A stretch of DNA of 64,000 bases, from assembly GCF_030551255.1 (NCBI RefSeq), contig NZ_CP130630.1, forward strand, positions 11,779,001 to 11,843,000, read 5' to 3'. Below the pieces are notes generated by a model. The model had not been told where the DNA came from. It ran no database searches and saw only the letters and a program-made list of their open reading frames with translations. The stretch's first letter is position 1. Each line of letters opens with the position of its first letter. Below, one piece after another: positions 43,206 to 51,713 of the stretch. Both the position numbers and the translations under genes were made by a program. The DNA comes from Streptomyces sp. NL15-2K. GTDB lineage: Bacteria > Actinomycetota > Actinomycetes > Streptomycetales > Streptomycetaceae.

Positions 43206-44786
43206 TCAGTCGCGGTCCTCCTCGGGCCCGCAGGAGCTGCCGTCGGGTGGCAGGGAGCCGTACAGCAGGAAGGCGTCGACCTTCCGGTGCACGCACTTGG
43301 AGGACGCGTAACCGGTGTGGCCCTCGCCCTTGTTGTCGAGCACCACGGCCGAGTCGCCGAGTCGCCGGGCCGTCTCCACGGTCCAGCGGTACGGCGTCGC
43401 CGGATCGCCGCGGGTGCCGACCAGGAGCATCTTCGGTGTGCGGACGTCCCGCACGCGCTCGCGGATGAAGTCGGTGCCCTTGGGGCGGCCGTAACACATC
43501 AGGTACTCGGCGAGCCGGTAGCGGCCGAAGACCGGGGACGCCTGCTCGTACGCGGCGCGCAGCCGGCCGAGGTCCCGCGTGATCCGGTCGGCGTCGGGGC
43601 GATCGGGATCGTCCGCGCAGTTGATCGCCATCAGCGCCGCCGGAAGATTGTCGAGCGGCACGTCCTCCTGATCGACCAGGCCGCCGTCGGTCGCGCTCCC
43701 GGCGCGGAATCCGACCCCTCTGCCGGAGAATCCGAGCAGCGGACGCGTGTCGCCGTCCTCGACCAGCGCGGCGAGCGCCCGCTCCAGCGACGGCCACATC
43801 TCCTTGCTGTAGAGGGCTTGACCGATGGCGCCCACGAGGTCCTGTCCGGTGAACTCGTCGCCGAAGTCGGTCGGCACCGGATCCTTGTCGAGAGAGCCGA
43901 CGAGCCGTACGACTTCCTCCCGGGCCGTGCGCGCGTCCGTACCGAACGGACAGGCGATGTCCTTCACGCACCAGTCGACGAAGTCCTCCAGCGCCGTCTG
44001 CTGCCCCGCGGCCCCCGCGACGCCCTGCTCGGACAGCGGCTCGGTGAGCGTGTCCACGCCGTCGAGCACCAACCGGCCGACCTTCTTGGGGAACTGTGCC
44101 GCGTACACCGCGCCCAGCCGGGTTCCGTAGGAGAAGCCGAGGTAGTTGAGCTTCTCGTCGCCGAGGGCCTGGCGCATCACGTCCAGGTCGCGCGAGGCGT
44201 TCACCGTGCCTATGTGCGGCAGGACGGGCCCCGAATGCTTGGCACACGCGTCGGCCGCCTTCCGCAACCGCCCCAGGACGGCCTGCGGGTCGCCACCGAG
44301 ATCCGCGTCCTCGTCCATCACCGCCGCGGGCCCGTCGGAGCTGTTGCCGCAGCTGACCGGCGAGGACTGGCCGACGCCGCGGGGATCGAAGGTCACCACG
44401 TCATAGCCGTCCGTCAGGTCCATGAAGTCCTTGGCCCCGGCGGCCAGCTCACTGACGCCCGCGCCGCCCGGCCCGCCGAAGTTCAGCAGCACCGAGCCCC
44501 GCGACTTGCCCGTCGCCCGGTAGCGGGCGAGTGCCAGTTCGAGGGTGCCCGCCTTCGGTTTCGCGTAGTCGAGGGGGACGGTGACCTTCCCGCACTGGAG
44601 GTCCTTGGGCATCTCCACGCCTTCGCACTTCGACCAGGCGACCTTCTGCCGGTAGAACCGTGACAGATCGGGCTCGGAGTCGTCCGCGGTCATGACCGGC
44701 AGCCCCACGCCGAGCAGGGCCAGGCCCACGCTCGAGGAGAGCGCGCAGCGCCGGAACGTGGGCCGCGTCGACAGCTTGGCCAGCAT
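43206..44786 (-). CDS. Secreted alpha/beta hydrolase, tripeptidyl aminopeptidase (TAP) family
   Basis: A 526-residue exported peptidase. An N-terminal hydrophobic segment (LSSSVGLALLGVGLPVMT) acts as signal or anchor. The hydrolase core has VLLNFGGPGGAGVS as oxyanion loop, LGFSYGTRLG with the nucleophilic Ser (about residue 218), LLVGTRGDPATPY with the acid Asp, and GEGHTGY with the His. The C-terminal TAP-like domain with paired Cys (KCV...SSCG) is typical of the SlpD/Tap family in Streptomyces. It should release tripeptides or N-terminal residues outside the membrane. Confidence 0.9.
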   Translation of the reverse strand: MLAKLSTRPTFRRCALSSSVGLALLGVGLPVMTADDSEPDLSRFYRQKVAWSKCEGVEMPKDLQCGKVTVPLDYAKPKAGTLELALARYRATGKSRGSVLLNFGGPGGAGVSELAAGAKDFMDLTDGYDVVTFDPRGVGQSSPVSCGNSSDGPAAVMDEDADLGGDPQAVLGRLRKAADACAKHSGPVLPHIGTVNASRDLDVMRQALGDEKLNYLGFSYGTRLGAVYAAQFPKKVGRLVLDGVDTLTEPLSEQGVAGAAGQQTALEDFVDWCVKDIACPFGTDARTAREEVVRLVGSLDKDPVPTDFGDEFTGQDLVGAIGQALYSKEMWPSLERALAALVEDGDTRPLLGFSGRGVGFRAGSATDGGLVDQEDVPLDNLPAALMAINCADDPDRPDADRITRDLGRLRAAYEQASPVFGRYRLAEYLMCYGRPKGTDFIRERVRDVRTPKMLLVGTRGDPATPYRWTVETARRLGDSAVVLDNKGEGHTGYASSKCVHRKVDAFLLYGSLPPDGSSCGPEEDRD

Positions 44787-45056
44787 GAATGCCTCCAGGG
44801 ACGCCCGTCGCGGTCCGGAAGTCGGCGTCCTCGATCACGATAAGCGGACCTCGGAAGGCACGCCTCCGCACGAGCGGGACCCCGGGGAGTGCCTTATCCT
44901 GCGCCCCCTCGACCGGCGAGACCGTTTTGCCATCAGTTCGATAACCATGACGCTCGATGGGGTGAAAGGCCGATTAGCCATAACTCGGATTGGTTCCCAT
45001 GCGTTTTATGCGATGCGGGCGAGTGCTCGCGTCCATGTCTGGAAGGCAGGGAACCT

Positions 45057-45737
45057 ATGAGACGGGCTACCCGAAACGGTGTGATCACCGTCGCCGCCGC
45101 CTCCGGGGCGATGGCCATGGCTGTCCCGGTGTACGCCGGCTCCGCGGCGGACGGCACCGCGGCCGGTTCGCCCGGGGTGATCTCCGGCAACACCGTGCAG
45201 CTCCCGGTGCACGTCCCGGTGAACGTGTGCGGGAACACCGTGAACGTGGTGGGGGTGCTCAACCCCGCGGCGGGCAACAGCTGCGCCAACGTCGACAAGG
45301 GCGGCAGCGGCGACCACCGGCACCACAGGCCCGGCGGAGCGGTGGCGGAAGGCGGCGGAAAGGATTCACCCGGCGTGCTCTCCGGCAACGGCGTGCAGCT
45401 CCCGGTCGACCTCCCGGTGAACGTCAGCGGCAACACGGTGAACGTGGTCGGCGTCGGCAACGCGGCCGTCGGCAACGAGTCCGTGAACACCCCGGGGGAC
45501 CGGCCCGGCCGCCCCGACGGACCCGAGCGCCCCGTCCGGCCGGCACCCAAGCCGACCCCGCCGACCAAGGCGAACCCGGGTCCGCGGCCGGCCCCGCACA
45601 CCCACGGGCACCGCTCCACGGACGCCCTCGCCGCCACGGGAGCGGACCTGGCGCTGCCCGCCGTCGCCGGGAGCGCGGCGCTGATCCTGGGCGGGGCCGC
45701 GGTGTACCGGCGCTTCCGGCCGCGGGCGGAGCGCTGA
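45057..45737 (+). CDS. Long chaplin with two chaplin domains and sortase signal
   Basis: A 226-residue secreted protein of the long chaplin group. After a signal peptide (VITVAAASGAMAMAVPVYA) the first chaplin domain has the two conserved cysteines (VNVCGNTVNVVGVLN, AAGNSCAN). The second domain (VNVSGNTVNVVGVGN, AVGNESVN) has Ser and Glu instead. A Pro-rich spacer leads to LAATGAD, a hydrophobic helix and a basic tail, the sorting signal for a class E sortase. Chaplins form the amyloid surface layer that lets aerial hyphae leave the water phase. GGAAGGCAGGGAA precedes the ATG at 45057. Confidence 0.93.
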   Translation: MRRATRNGVITVAAASGAMAMAVPVYAGSAADGTAAGSPGVISGNTVQLPVHVPVNVCGNTVNVVGVLNPAAGNSCANVDKGGSGDHRHHRPGGAVAEGGGKDSPGVLSGNGVQLPVDLPVNVSGNTVNVVGVGNAAVGNESVNTPGDRPGRPDGPERPVRPAPKPTPPTKANPGPRPAPHTHGHRSTDALAATGADLALPAVAGSAALILGGAAVYRRFRPRAER

Positions 45738-45756
45738 CCGACCCAGGAAGACGGAA

Positions 45757-45784
45757 GGCTCCACCGGCGGTGACCGGTGGGGCC
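45757..45784. terminator. Stem-loop terminator after the chaplin gene
   Basis: GGCTCCACCGG at 45757-45767 pairs with CCGGTGGGGCC at 45774-45784 over 11 positions including one G-U pair. It lies 19 bases after the chaplin stop. Confidence 0.75.
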
Positions 45785-45930
45785 TGCGCCGTACGGCGGC
45801 GCGGCCACGGTGGCCGACGCCCGCCGGCCAACGGCTCGATCGCACCGTGACGCCCTCCCGGAAGACCGGCAAGGATGCCCGGGTACGGCCGGTCACCGCC
45901 GGTCACGCCCGCACAGAATGGAGCGCACCC

Positions 45931-46785
45931 ATGACCTCACCGGCCGCCGTAGGCCTGATCGTCACTCAGGCACGCCTCGACGACTGGCCGGTCGTCAGCG
46001 GATGGGCGGCGGACGAGGGATGGAATCCAGGACTCGCCGACGGACCGGCCTTCTTCGCCCAGGACCCGGACGGTTTCTTCCTCGGCCGGATCGACGGCGA
46101 GCCCGTGTCGGCGATCTCCGTCGTCAACTACGGCGCCGACTACGCCTTCCTGGGCTTCTACCTCGTACGGCCCGACCTGCGCGGCCGCGGCCACGGCCTG
46201 ACCACGTGGAAGACCGGGCTAGCCCACGCCGGAAGCTGCACCGTCGGACTCGACGGGGTCGTGGCGCAGCAGGCCAACTACCGCCGGTCCGGCTTCGAAC
46301 CCGCCCACCGCACCATCCGGTTCACGGGAACCGCCCCCGCGACCGAGACCCCGGCCGACGTCCGTGCCGTGCGGTCGGCCGACCTCGCGGACATCACCGC
46401 GTACGACAGCGCCTGCACCCCGGCCGACCGCCCGCGCTTCGTGGCCGCCTGGCTGACCGGCAGCGGCCATCGCGCCGTCGTCCGCCGTATTGGCGGCCGC
46501 GTCACCGGCTACGGAGTGATCCGCCCCGGCCGCGACGCGCTGCGCATCGGACCACTGTTCGCCGACACCGCCGAGGACGCCAGGTCCCTGTTCGCCGCCC
46601 TGACCGCCGACGCGGGCGGGAGCGAGATCGCCGTCGACGTCCCCGAGACGAACCGGGCGGGCATCGCTCTCGCCGAGGAGGCGGGCCTCACTCCTTCCTT
46701 CGAGACGGCCCGCATGTACACCGGACCGGTACGGCCGTACGCCCAGGACCGCGTCTTCGGCGTCACGACGCTGGAGCTCGGCTAG
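45931..46785 (+). CDS. GNAT-family N-acetyltransferase
   Basis: A 284-residue protein with an N-terminal GNAT domain whose acetyl-CoA loop is RPDLRGRGHGLTTWK (about residue 75) and a C-terminal YitH/HolE-like half with YGVIRPGRDALRIGPLFAD. The acetyl acceptor is unknown. The ATG at 45931 is chosen because upstream codons show no conserved sequence. Confidence 0.85.
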   Translation: MTSPAAVGLIVTQARLDDWPVVSGWAADEGWNPGLADGPAFFAQDPDGFFLGRIDGEPVSAISVVNYGADYAFLGFYLVRPDLRGRGHGLTTWKTGLAHAGSCTVGLDGVVAQQANYRRSGFEPAHRTIRFTGTAPATETPADVRAVRSADLADITAYDSACTPADRPRFVAAWLTGSGHRAVVRRIGGRVTGYGVIRPGRDALRIGPLFADTAEDARSLFAALTADAGGSEIAVDVPETNRAGIALAEEAGLTPSFETARMYTGPVRPYAQDRVFGVTTLELG

Positions 46786-46844
46786 GTGTGTTGTCCGGAC
46801 AGGTTGGTGACGCTCGTCGAAGTCGCATGGCACGCACCCGATCA

Positions 46845-47327
46845 TCACTCGCCGAGATGGAAACGGCGGTGCAAGGCGCGTACGGCATCGGCCAGCTCCG
46901 GCACCGGGCCTTCCACGGTCACGCCGGGGGCCACCTCGTGGACCGGCAGGGTCCGCACCGGTGGCGCGGGTACCCCCAGTTCGCCGAGCCAGGATGCCAG
47001 TTGCTCCGACGAGGCGACGTACACGATGCGTCCGAGGCCCACCCAGGCGTGCGCGGCGGCGCACATCGGGCAGTGCTCGCCGGATGTGTAGACGGTCGCG
47101 GCCGCCCGCTCCTCGGGGGTCAGGTGGGCCGCCGACAAGCGCGCCAGCTCGAACTCGGGGTGCCGGGTGCGGTCGCCGGAGGCCACCCGGTTGTGGTCCT
47201 CGGCGAGCACCGTGCCGTCCCCGCCCACCAGCACCGACCCGAACGGCTCGTCCCCGGCCTCCAGGGCCTCGGTCGCCAGCTCCACGCAGCGGCGCAGGTA
47301 CGGCAGTTCGGAGTCCTTCACGACCAT
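46845..47327 (-). CDS. Nucleoside deaminase (CDA fold)
   Basis: A 160-residue zinc-dependent deaminase. The active site reads HPEFELARLS where canonical enzymes have HAE (the acid is Glu in HPE), and SGEHCPMCAAAH supplies PCxxC-type Cys ligands. The size and the EPFGSVLVGGDG start match guanine or cytosine deaminase-like enzymes in purine and pyrimidine salvage. AAGGAGGG precedes the ATG at 47327. It is divergent from an acetyltransferase gene. Confidence 0.85.
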   Translation of the reverse strand: MVVKDSELPYLRRCVELATEALEAGDEPFGSVLVGGDGTVLAEDHNRVASGDRTRHPEFELARLSAAHLTPEERAAATVYTSGEHCPMCAAAHAWVGLGRIVYVASSEQLASWLGELGVPAPPVRTLPVHEVAPGVTVEGPVPELADAVRALHRRFHLGE

Positions 47328-47459
47328 GACGTACGGCCCTCCTTGTGACGTGGTGATCTCCGCAGCGCAGACTACGCGGCGCCGCGCGTCCGGTGAGGGC
47401 TGCGTAGGGCAGTCGTAAACGACATTGCCGCGGGGGCGTCCGAATGGTGGAGTGAGCGC

Positions 47460-48242
47460 ATGGATCACGCGGCGGTACTCGCACTCTTCGACCGGGACCT
47501 GCGCGAAGGCGCCCAGCCCGACGGCCCCGACGCCCGGATCGAGCGGGTGGGGAAGGTGATCCGTCAGGTGGCCCCGGCGCAGGGCTGGAACGGCGTCGTC
47601 TGGTCCGACCTGGACGAGGCGGGCGCCGACGCCGCGATCGCCGACCAGATCGCCCACTACACCGGACTCGGCCACGAGTTCGAGTGGAAGCTCTACGGGC
47701 ACGACCAGCCGGTGGACCTCGGACAGCGCCTGAGGGGCGCCGGGTTCACGCCCGCCCCCGAGGAGACGCTGATGATCGGCGAGGTCGCCGATCTGATCCT
47801 GGAGGCCGAGCCGCCCGAGGGCATCCGCGTCCTGCCCATCACCGACCGGGCGGGCGTCGACCTCGTGGCGGACGTGCACGAGAAGGCGTTCGGCAGCGAC
47901 TCCTCCCGGCTGCGCCACCAACTGCTCGCCCGGCTGACGGACGACCCGGACACCGTCGTCGCCGTCGTCGCCCTCGCCGGCGACACGCCGGTCAGCGCCG
48001 CCCGCATGGAACTCGTGCCCGGCACCCGCTTCGCCGGCCTGTGGGGCGGCGGCACCGTCGAGGACTGGCGCGGCCGGGGCATCTACCGCGCGCTCGTCGC
48101 CCACAGGGCCCGCGCCGCCGTGGAGCGCGGCTACCGCTATCTCCAGGTCGACGCCTCCACTCAGAGCCGCCCCATCCTGGAACGGCTCGGCTTCCACGCG
48201 CTGACCACGACCACGCCGTACGTGTACGTGCCCCGCTCGTGA
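47460..48242 (+). CDS. GNAT-family N-acetyltransferase
   Basis: A 260-residue protein whose C-terminal half is a GNAT domain. VEDWRGRGIYRALVAHRARA is the acetyl-CoA-binding loop (about residue 200), and LQVDASTQSRPILERLGF is the terminal strand-helix. The N-terminal half (about 1-120) is a degenerate GNAT-like or family-specific domain. The substrate is unknown. Confidence 0.86.
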   Translation: MDHAAVLALFDRDLREGAQPDGPDARIERVGKVIRQVAPAQGWNGVVWSDLDEAGADAAIADQIAHYTGLGHEFEWKLYGHDQPVDLGQRLRGAGFTPAPEETLMIGEVADLILEAEPPEGIRVLPITDRAGVDLVADVHEKAFGSDSSRLRHQLLARLTDDPDTVVAVVALAGDTPVSAARMELVPGTRFAGLWGGGTVEDWRGRGIYRALVAHRARAAVERGYRYLQVDASTQSRPILERLGFHALTTTTPYVYVPRS

Positions 48243-48346
48243 TCAATACACTCAGGGCCTGTCGGGCGGATCATGCCGCAGACGCGGCCTGGCCCCGGCC
48301 TCGGGCGTGATCGAGGCGCCACCGGGTGACATCGCGGTCGCGGGGA

Positions 48347-48374
48347 TGTCACATCCCGGCCCGCCCGGTCCGTC
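48347..48374 (+). promoter_or_regulatory. Candidate ECF41 promoter
   Basis: TGTCACA at 48347-48353 and CGTC at 48371-48374 are separated by 17 bases. The published ECF41 promoter has TGTCACA in the -35 and CGTC in the -10 position with a spacer of about 16. The downstream ATG at 48383 lies eight bases after the -10 element, so the mRNA may be leaderless. The only ECF41 gene in view is at 12573, about 35 kb away. Confidence 0.7.
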
Positions 48375-48382
48375 GCACGAGT

Positions 48383-49306
48383 ATGGCGACCATGCACACG
48401 AACCAGAGCATCCTCCTCGCGGGCGCGAGCGGTGTCCTCGGCCGGCACATCGCCCGTGCCCTGACCGACGCGGGTCACAAGGTCACCGGACTCGGCCGGG
48501 GCAAGGACAACGGCGTCCGAGCCGACCTCATGGATCGCGACGCGCTGCTGCGTGCCGTCGACGGGCACCGCTTCGACACGGTGATCCACGCCGCGACCGC
48601 CCTGCGCAAGCCACCCATGCGCCACAGCGGCATGCACGCCACCGACGCCCTGCGCGTCGGCGGCACCGCCCACCTCGTCGAGGCCGCCCAGGCCGTCGGC
48701 GCCCGCCGTTTCGTGGCCGAGTCGATGGTCTTCGGATACGGCTACGGGGACCACGGCGCGCGCCCGGTCACCGAGGACGACCCCTTCGGCCCGCCCGGCG
48801 CCTCACCGGAGCTGGAACGGCACATCGCGGCCATGCGCACCAAGGAGCGACTCACCTTGGGAACAGAGGAGCTGGACGGCATCGCGCTGCGCTTCGGTCT
48901 GTTCTACGGGCCCGGCGGCACCGACGCCCTGCTGACGCTGCTGCGCAAGCGGCAGCTGCCCGTCCCCGACGACGGCGGCCGGGTCCTGCCGTGGGTGGAG
49001 CTCAGCGACGCGGCGCGCGCGGTGGTCGCCGCCGTCGAACGCGGCCGCCCCGGCCAGGCGTACAACGTCGCGGACCGCACTCCGCTCGGCTTCCGGGCCC
49101 ATGTCCTGTGCGTGGCCGAGGAGTTCGGGCTGGCGAAGCCGATGACCGTACCTCGATGGCTGATGAAGCCGATGTCGTACGCGCACACGGTGATGTCGAC
49201 GACGCTGCGGGTCTCCACGGCGAAGGCGGAGCGGGAACTGGGCTGGACGCCGGTGTACCCGTCCAGCCGGGAGGGCCTCGCGGCGATGCGCGCAGCCGTC
49301 CGCTGA
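48383..49306 (+). CDS. NAD(P)-dependent epimerase/dehydratase-family oxidoreductase, probable ECF41 target
   Basis: A 307-residue extended short-chain dehydrogenase. LLAGASGVLGRHIAR is the Rossmann dinucleotide loop, and GYGYGDHG stands where the usual YxxxK would be, so the catalysis is atypical. The remaining fold ends with VSTAKAERELGWTPVYPS, a typical epimerase substrate-binding segment. ECF41 sigma factors are known to control genes for carboxymuconolactone decarboxylases, oxidoreductases or epimerases, and this gene has an ECF41-type promoter eight bases before its ATG. It may therefore be the separated partner of the sigma factor gene at 12573. Confidence 0.85.
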   Translation: MATMHTNQSILLAGASGVLGRHIARALTDAGHKVTGLGRGKDNGVRADLMDRDALLRAVDGHRFDTVIHAATALRKPPMRHSGMHATDALRVGGTAHLVEAAQAVGARRFVAESMVFGYGYGDHGARPVTEDDPFGPPGASPELERHIAAMRTKERLTLGTEELDGIALRFGLFYGPGGTDALLTLLRKRQLPVPDDGGRVLPWVELSDAARAVVAAVERGRPGQAYNVADRTPLGFRAHVLCVAEEFGLAKPMTVPRWLMKPMSYAHTVMSTTLRVSTAKAERELGWTPVYPSSREGLAAMRAAVR

Positions 49307-49315
49307 CCGATTGGG

Positions 49316-50197
49316 CTACAGGTCGAGCTGGTACTCCACCGCCCTGCGCGTCGGTACGTAACCGAGCGCGTCGTTGACGGCGCGCATCGGCGCGTTGCTG
49401 TCCGCGGTGTCCGTGCACAGCCTCGCGAGCTCGGGGTGCCGTGCGCGGGCCCGGAGGATCGACGCCGCCTTCATCCAGCGGGCGAGGCCGTGACCGCGGT
49501 GCTCGGGGAGCACGGCGGTGCCGTAGTGCTGTCCGTCGCCCCGGCCGTCGCCCGGGACGACGAGTTCGGAGAACCCGACCACCGACCCGTCGGACACGTC
49601 CACGGCGGCCATGGTGTGCAGCAGGTCCCCGCGTTTCGCCACCGCCTCGGCCGCCGCGACGATCCGCTCCACGTCCCAGACGACCCTGCCGTAGTCGGTG
49701 CCCTCCATCGGCATGTCGTCCATGGCGCGCCGCGAGTCGGCGTACGACAGTGCCAGCTCGTCCGGCACCACGCCGTCCCACTCCGTCAGGCGGTAGCCCG
49801 GACGCGGAGCCCGGGCGAGTTCCTCGATCGCCGCGTGATCGGCCCCGGCCAGCGCCAGCCTGGCGTACGTCAATCCCAGCACCCGGCGAAAGCCCCGCGC
49901 GGCCAGGAACAGATCGGCGGGGGAGGCGTGCTCGGCCTGCGCGAGGAGCGACCGCCGCCCCTCCGCGCGCGCCGCGGCCACGGCGGCTTCCAGCAGCCGC
50001 GTCCCCACGCCCCGCCGTCGCTCCGTGACGTGCACGGCGAGCTCCAGCTCGGCGAGGTGCTCCTGCCCCTCTTTCGTGAACAGCCGGAGGAAGGCGGATC
50101 CGAGGGGAGCCCCGTCGGCTCCGGCGGCAAGCCAGGCCAGACGACGGCTGGAGGCACCGGCCTCGGGGTCGGTGAGCGGGGTGATGCGCAGGGACAA
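49316..50197 (-). CDS. GNAT-family N-acetyltransferase, two-domain
   Basis: A tandem GNAT protein of about 293 residues. The first domain has TERRRGVGTRLLEAAVAAAR and the second has LPEHRGHGLARWMKAAS, both acetyl-CoA loops; the C-terminus SNAPMRAVNDALGYVPTRRAVE is characteristic of mycothiol-synthase-like double GNATs. The start is uncertain: the conserved region begins LSLRITPLTDPEAG, so I take the TTG at 50197 with GGAG five bases upstream. An ATG at 50296 would add 33 poorly conserved, Arg-rich residues. The acceptor is unknown. Confidence 0.8.
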   Translation of the reverse strand: MSLRITPLTDPEAGASSRRLAWLAAGADGAPLGSAFLRLFTKEGQEHLAELELAVHVTERRRGVGTRLLEAAVAAARAEGRRSLLAQAEHASPADLFLAARGFRRVLGLTYARLALAGADHAAIEELARAPRPGYRLTEWDGVVPDELALSYADSRRAMDDMPMEGTDYGRVVWDVERIVAAAEAVAKRGDLLHTMAAVDVSDGSVVGFSELVVPGDGRGDGQHYGTAVLPEHRGHGLARWMKAASILRARARHPELARLCTDTADSNAPMRAVNDALGYVPTRRAVEYQLDL

Positions 50198-50408
50198 CGG
50201 GACTCCGGCACGGTCGAGTCGGGGACGAACCGCTGAACCTAGCGGCCGTGTCGCGCCGCCCGCAACGGGATTTGGGCGCCTGGCGATTCCGCGCATGCCG
50301 AGGCGACGCGCGCGCCACCGTCCGCGTGCCGGCCCGCGCGCGCGTCACCTTTCCCACGCAGCCGTCCGCTTTGCCCCGCAGCCGTCCGCGTGCCGCCGTC
50401 GTCCGGCG

Positions 50409-50672
50409 TCAGCGGCGTGCCCGCGACCGGTCCAGCGTGGCCACGCCGAGTGCGGCGAGGCCGATCTGGATGAGCCACTCGACCCAGTCGACGCCGTCGG
50501 TGTCGGCCACGTCGAACGCGCCGGCGATCGCCGAACCGACCAGCGCGGCGACGATGCCGACGAGGATCGTCCACAGGATCCCGATGCGCTGGCGCCCAGG
50601 GACCACGAGCCGGCCCAGGACGCCGATGACGATGCCGATCACGATGGCACTGATGATGCCGTCGATCTCCAT
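50409..50672 (-). CDS. GlsB/YeaQ/YmgE-family stress membrane protein
   Basis: An 87-residue protein with three hydrophobic segments and the family pattern IGIVIGVLGRLVVPGRQRIGILWTILVGIVAALVGSAIAG. The Gly-rich helices are typical of the transglycosylase-associated family of stress membrane proteins. An Asp/Trp-rich loop (DTDGVDWVEW) precedes the last helix. Its molecular role is not known. Confidence 0.88.
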   Translation of the reverse strand: MEIDGIISAIVIGIVIGVLGRLVVPGRQRIGILWTILVGIVAALVGSAIAGAFDVADTDGVDWVEWLIQIGLAALGVATLDRSRARR

Positions 50673-50757
50673 CTCCGCCCCTTTTCTCCAATGCCCCCGT
50701 CAAGGCCCCCGTTTGCAGTTCGTGTTCCCCCTGGAAGCGGGGACAGTCCGGCTCCGG

Positions 50758-51336
50758 TCAACCACTGGCCAAAGCGGACCCGGTGCCCATGTCCCGTCCG
50801 TCACCCCCGGCCCACCCGGTGGCGACGACCACTTCACTCGCGATGTCGATCACCGTGCGCCCGTCGGTCACCACGCGCAGGGCGTCCGCCGGCGCCCGCC
50901 GCTCCAGCATCCGGGCCTTGCGGACACTGCCATTGATCTCGTGCTCCAGCTCGGAGCCCAGCTCCCGCCCGGTCAGGCGCTGCTCGGTCGTCTCGTCGGA
51001 GGCGGTCAGCAATACGCGCACCATCCGTACGCCGTCACCCATCGCCCGGCGGAACATGTCCGTCGCCTCTTCGAGCACGCTCACGGTGTTCGTGTACACG
51101 AGACGCCGGTAGCCGAGTTCGGCGTAGTTCCCCCAGACCGCGGTCAGGTTCCGCTCGGCGACGGCCGCCCGGTGCGGGTCGCCGTCAGGCGCCGGATGCA
51201 CCTGGCCCATGAAGTCGCCGTCGATCACGGCATGCGCGACCCCCGCCGCCCGCAGCCGTGCCGAGACCTCCCATCCCACCGTCGTCTTGCCGACGCCGGC
51301 GCGTCCGCCGATGAGCAGTACCTCCGCGTGATCCAT
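50758..51336 (-). CDS. AAA/kinase-fold ATP-binding protein
   Basis: A 192-residue P-loop protein. Walker A is GGRAGVGKTTVGWE (about residues 9-22), and VIDGDFMGQVHP resembles the acceptor-binding site of adenylylsulfate or shikimate kinase-like enzymes. The C-terminal part is helical with a RxxTGRELGSE lid. GGGAGG precedes the ATG at 51336. It may be a small-molecule kinase; no substrate can be named. The frame runs further upstream, but that part is the GNAT remnant. Confidence 0.8.
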   Translation of the reverse strand: MDHAEVLLIGGRAGVGKTTVGWEVSARLRAAGVAHAVIDGDFMGQVHPAPDGDPHRAAVAERNLTAVWGNYAELGYRRLVYTNTVSVLEEATDMFRRAMGDGVRMVRVLLTASDETTEQRLTGRELGSELEHEINGSVRKARMLERRAPADALRVVTDGRTVIDIASEVVVATGWAGGDGRDMGTGSALASG

Positions 51337-51376
51337 GCGGGCAGCCTCCCAGCCCGAGGCCTTGCCGAGCCACGGA

Positions 51377-51600
51377 GTTTCACCCCGCGCGGGCTCCAGG
51401 TCCGCAGAGTGGTCTCCCGGCCCCTCGACCGGCGTCGGATCGGGGCGTCGTCCGCGGGCTCGAACCCGCGGAAACGGGCCACCACCTCGCTCGCCGCGTT
51501 CTCGGCGTCGACGCACAACACCACGCGACGCGGCCGCAGTTGCTCGGCCGCGTACCCGGCGACCAGCCGCACGGCATGCCCGGCTGATGGCCGGACGCAG
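51377..51600 (-). pseudogene. GNAT acetyltransferase C-terminal remnant
   Basis: The minus strand near 51450-51580 encodes AVRLVAGYAAEQLRPRRVVL and then DAENAASEVVARFRGFEP, which is the terminal helix-strand of a GNAT enzyme. No acetyl-CoA loop or N-terminal domain precedes it, and no start codon fits. It is therefore probably the end of a deleted gene. The rest of the 377-base gap between the AAA and phosphotransferase genes holds nothing else that I recognise. Confidence 0.55.
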
Positions 51601-51713
51601 CGCCGGGGGAAGGACGAAACTCCCGCTGTTGTTCATGAGTTGGTACTGCCCCGGGCGCCTGATCGGGCTGGGAGCCGACCGGGGTGCGGCGGGTATGACG
51701 CGGAGGTGGTCAG

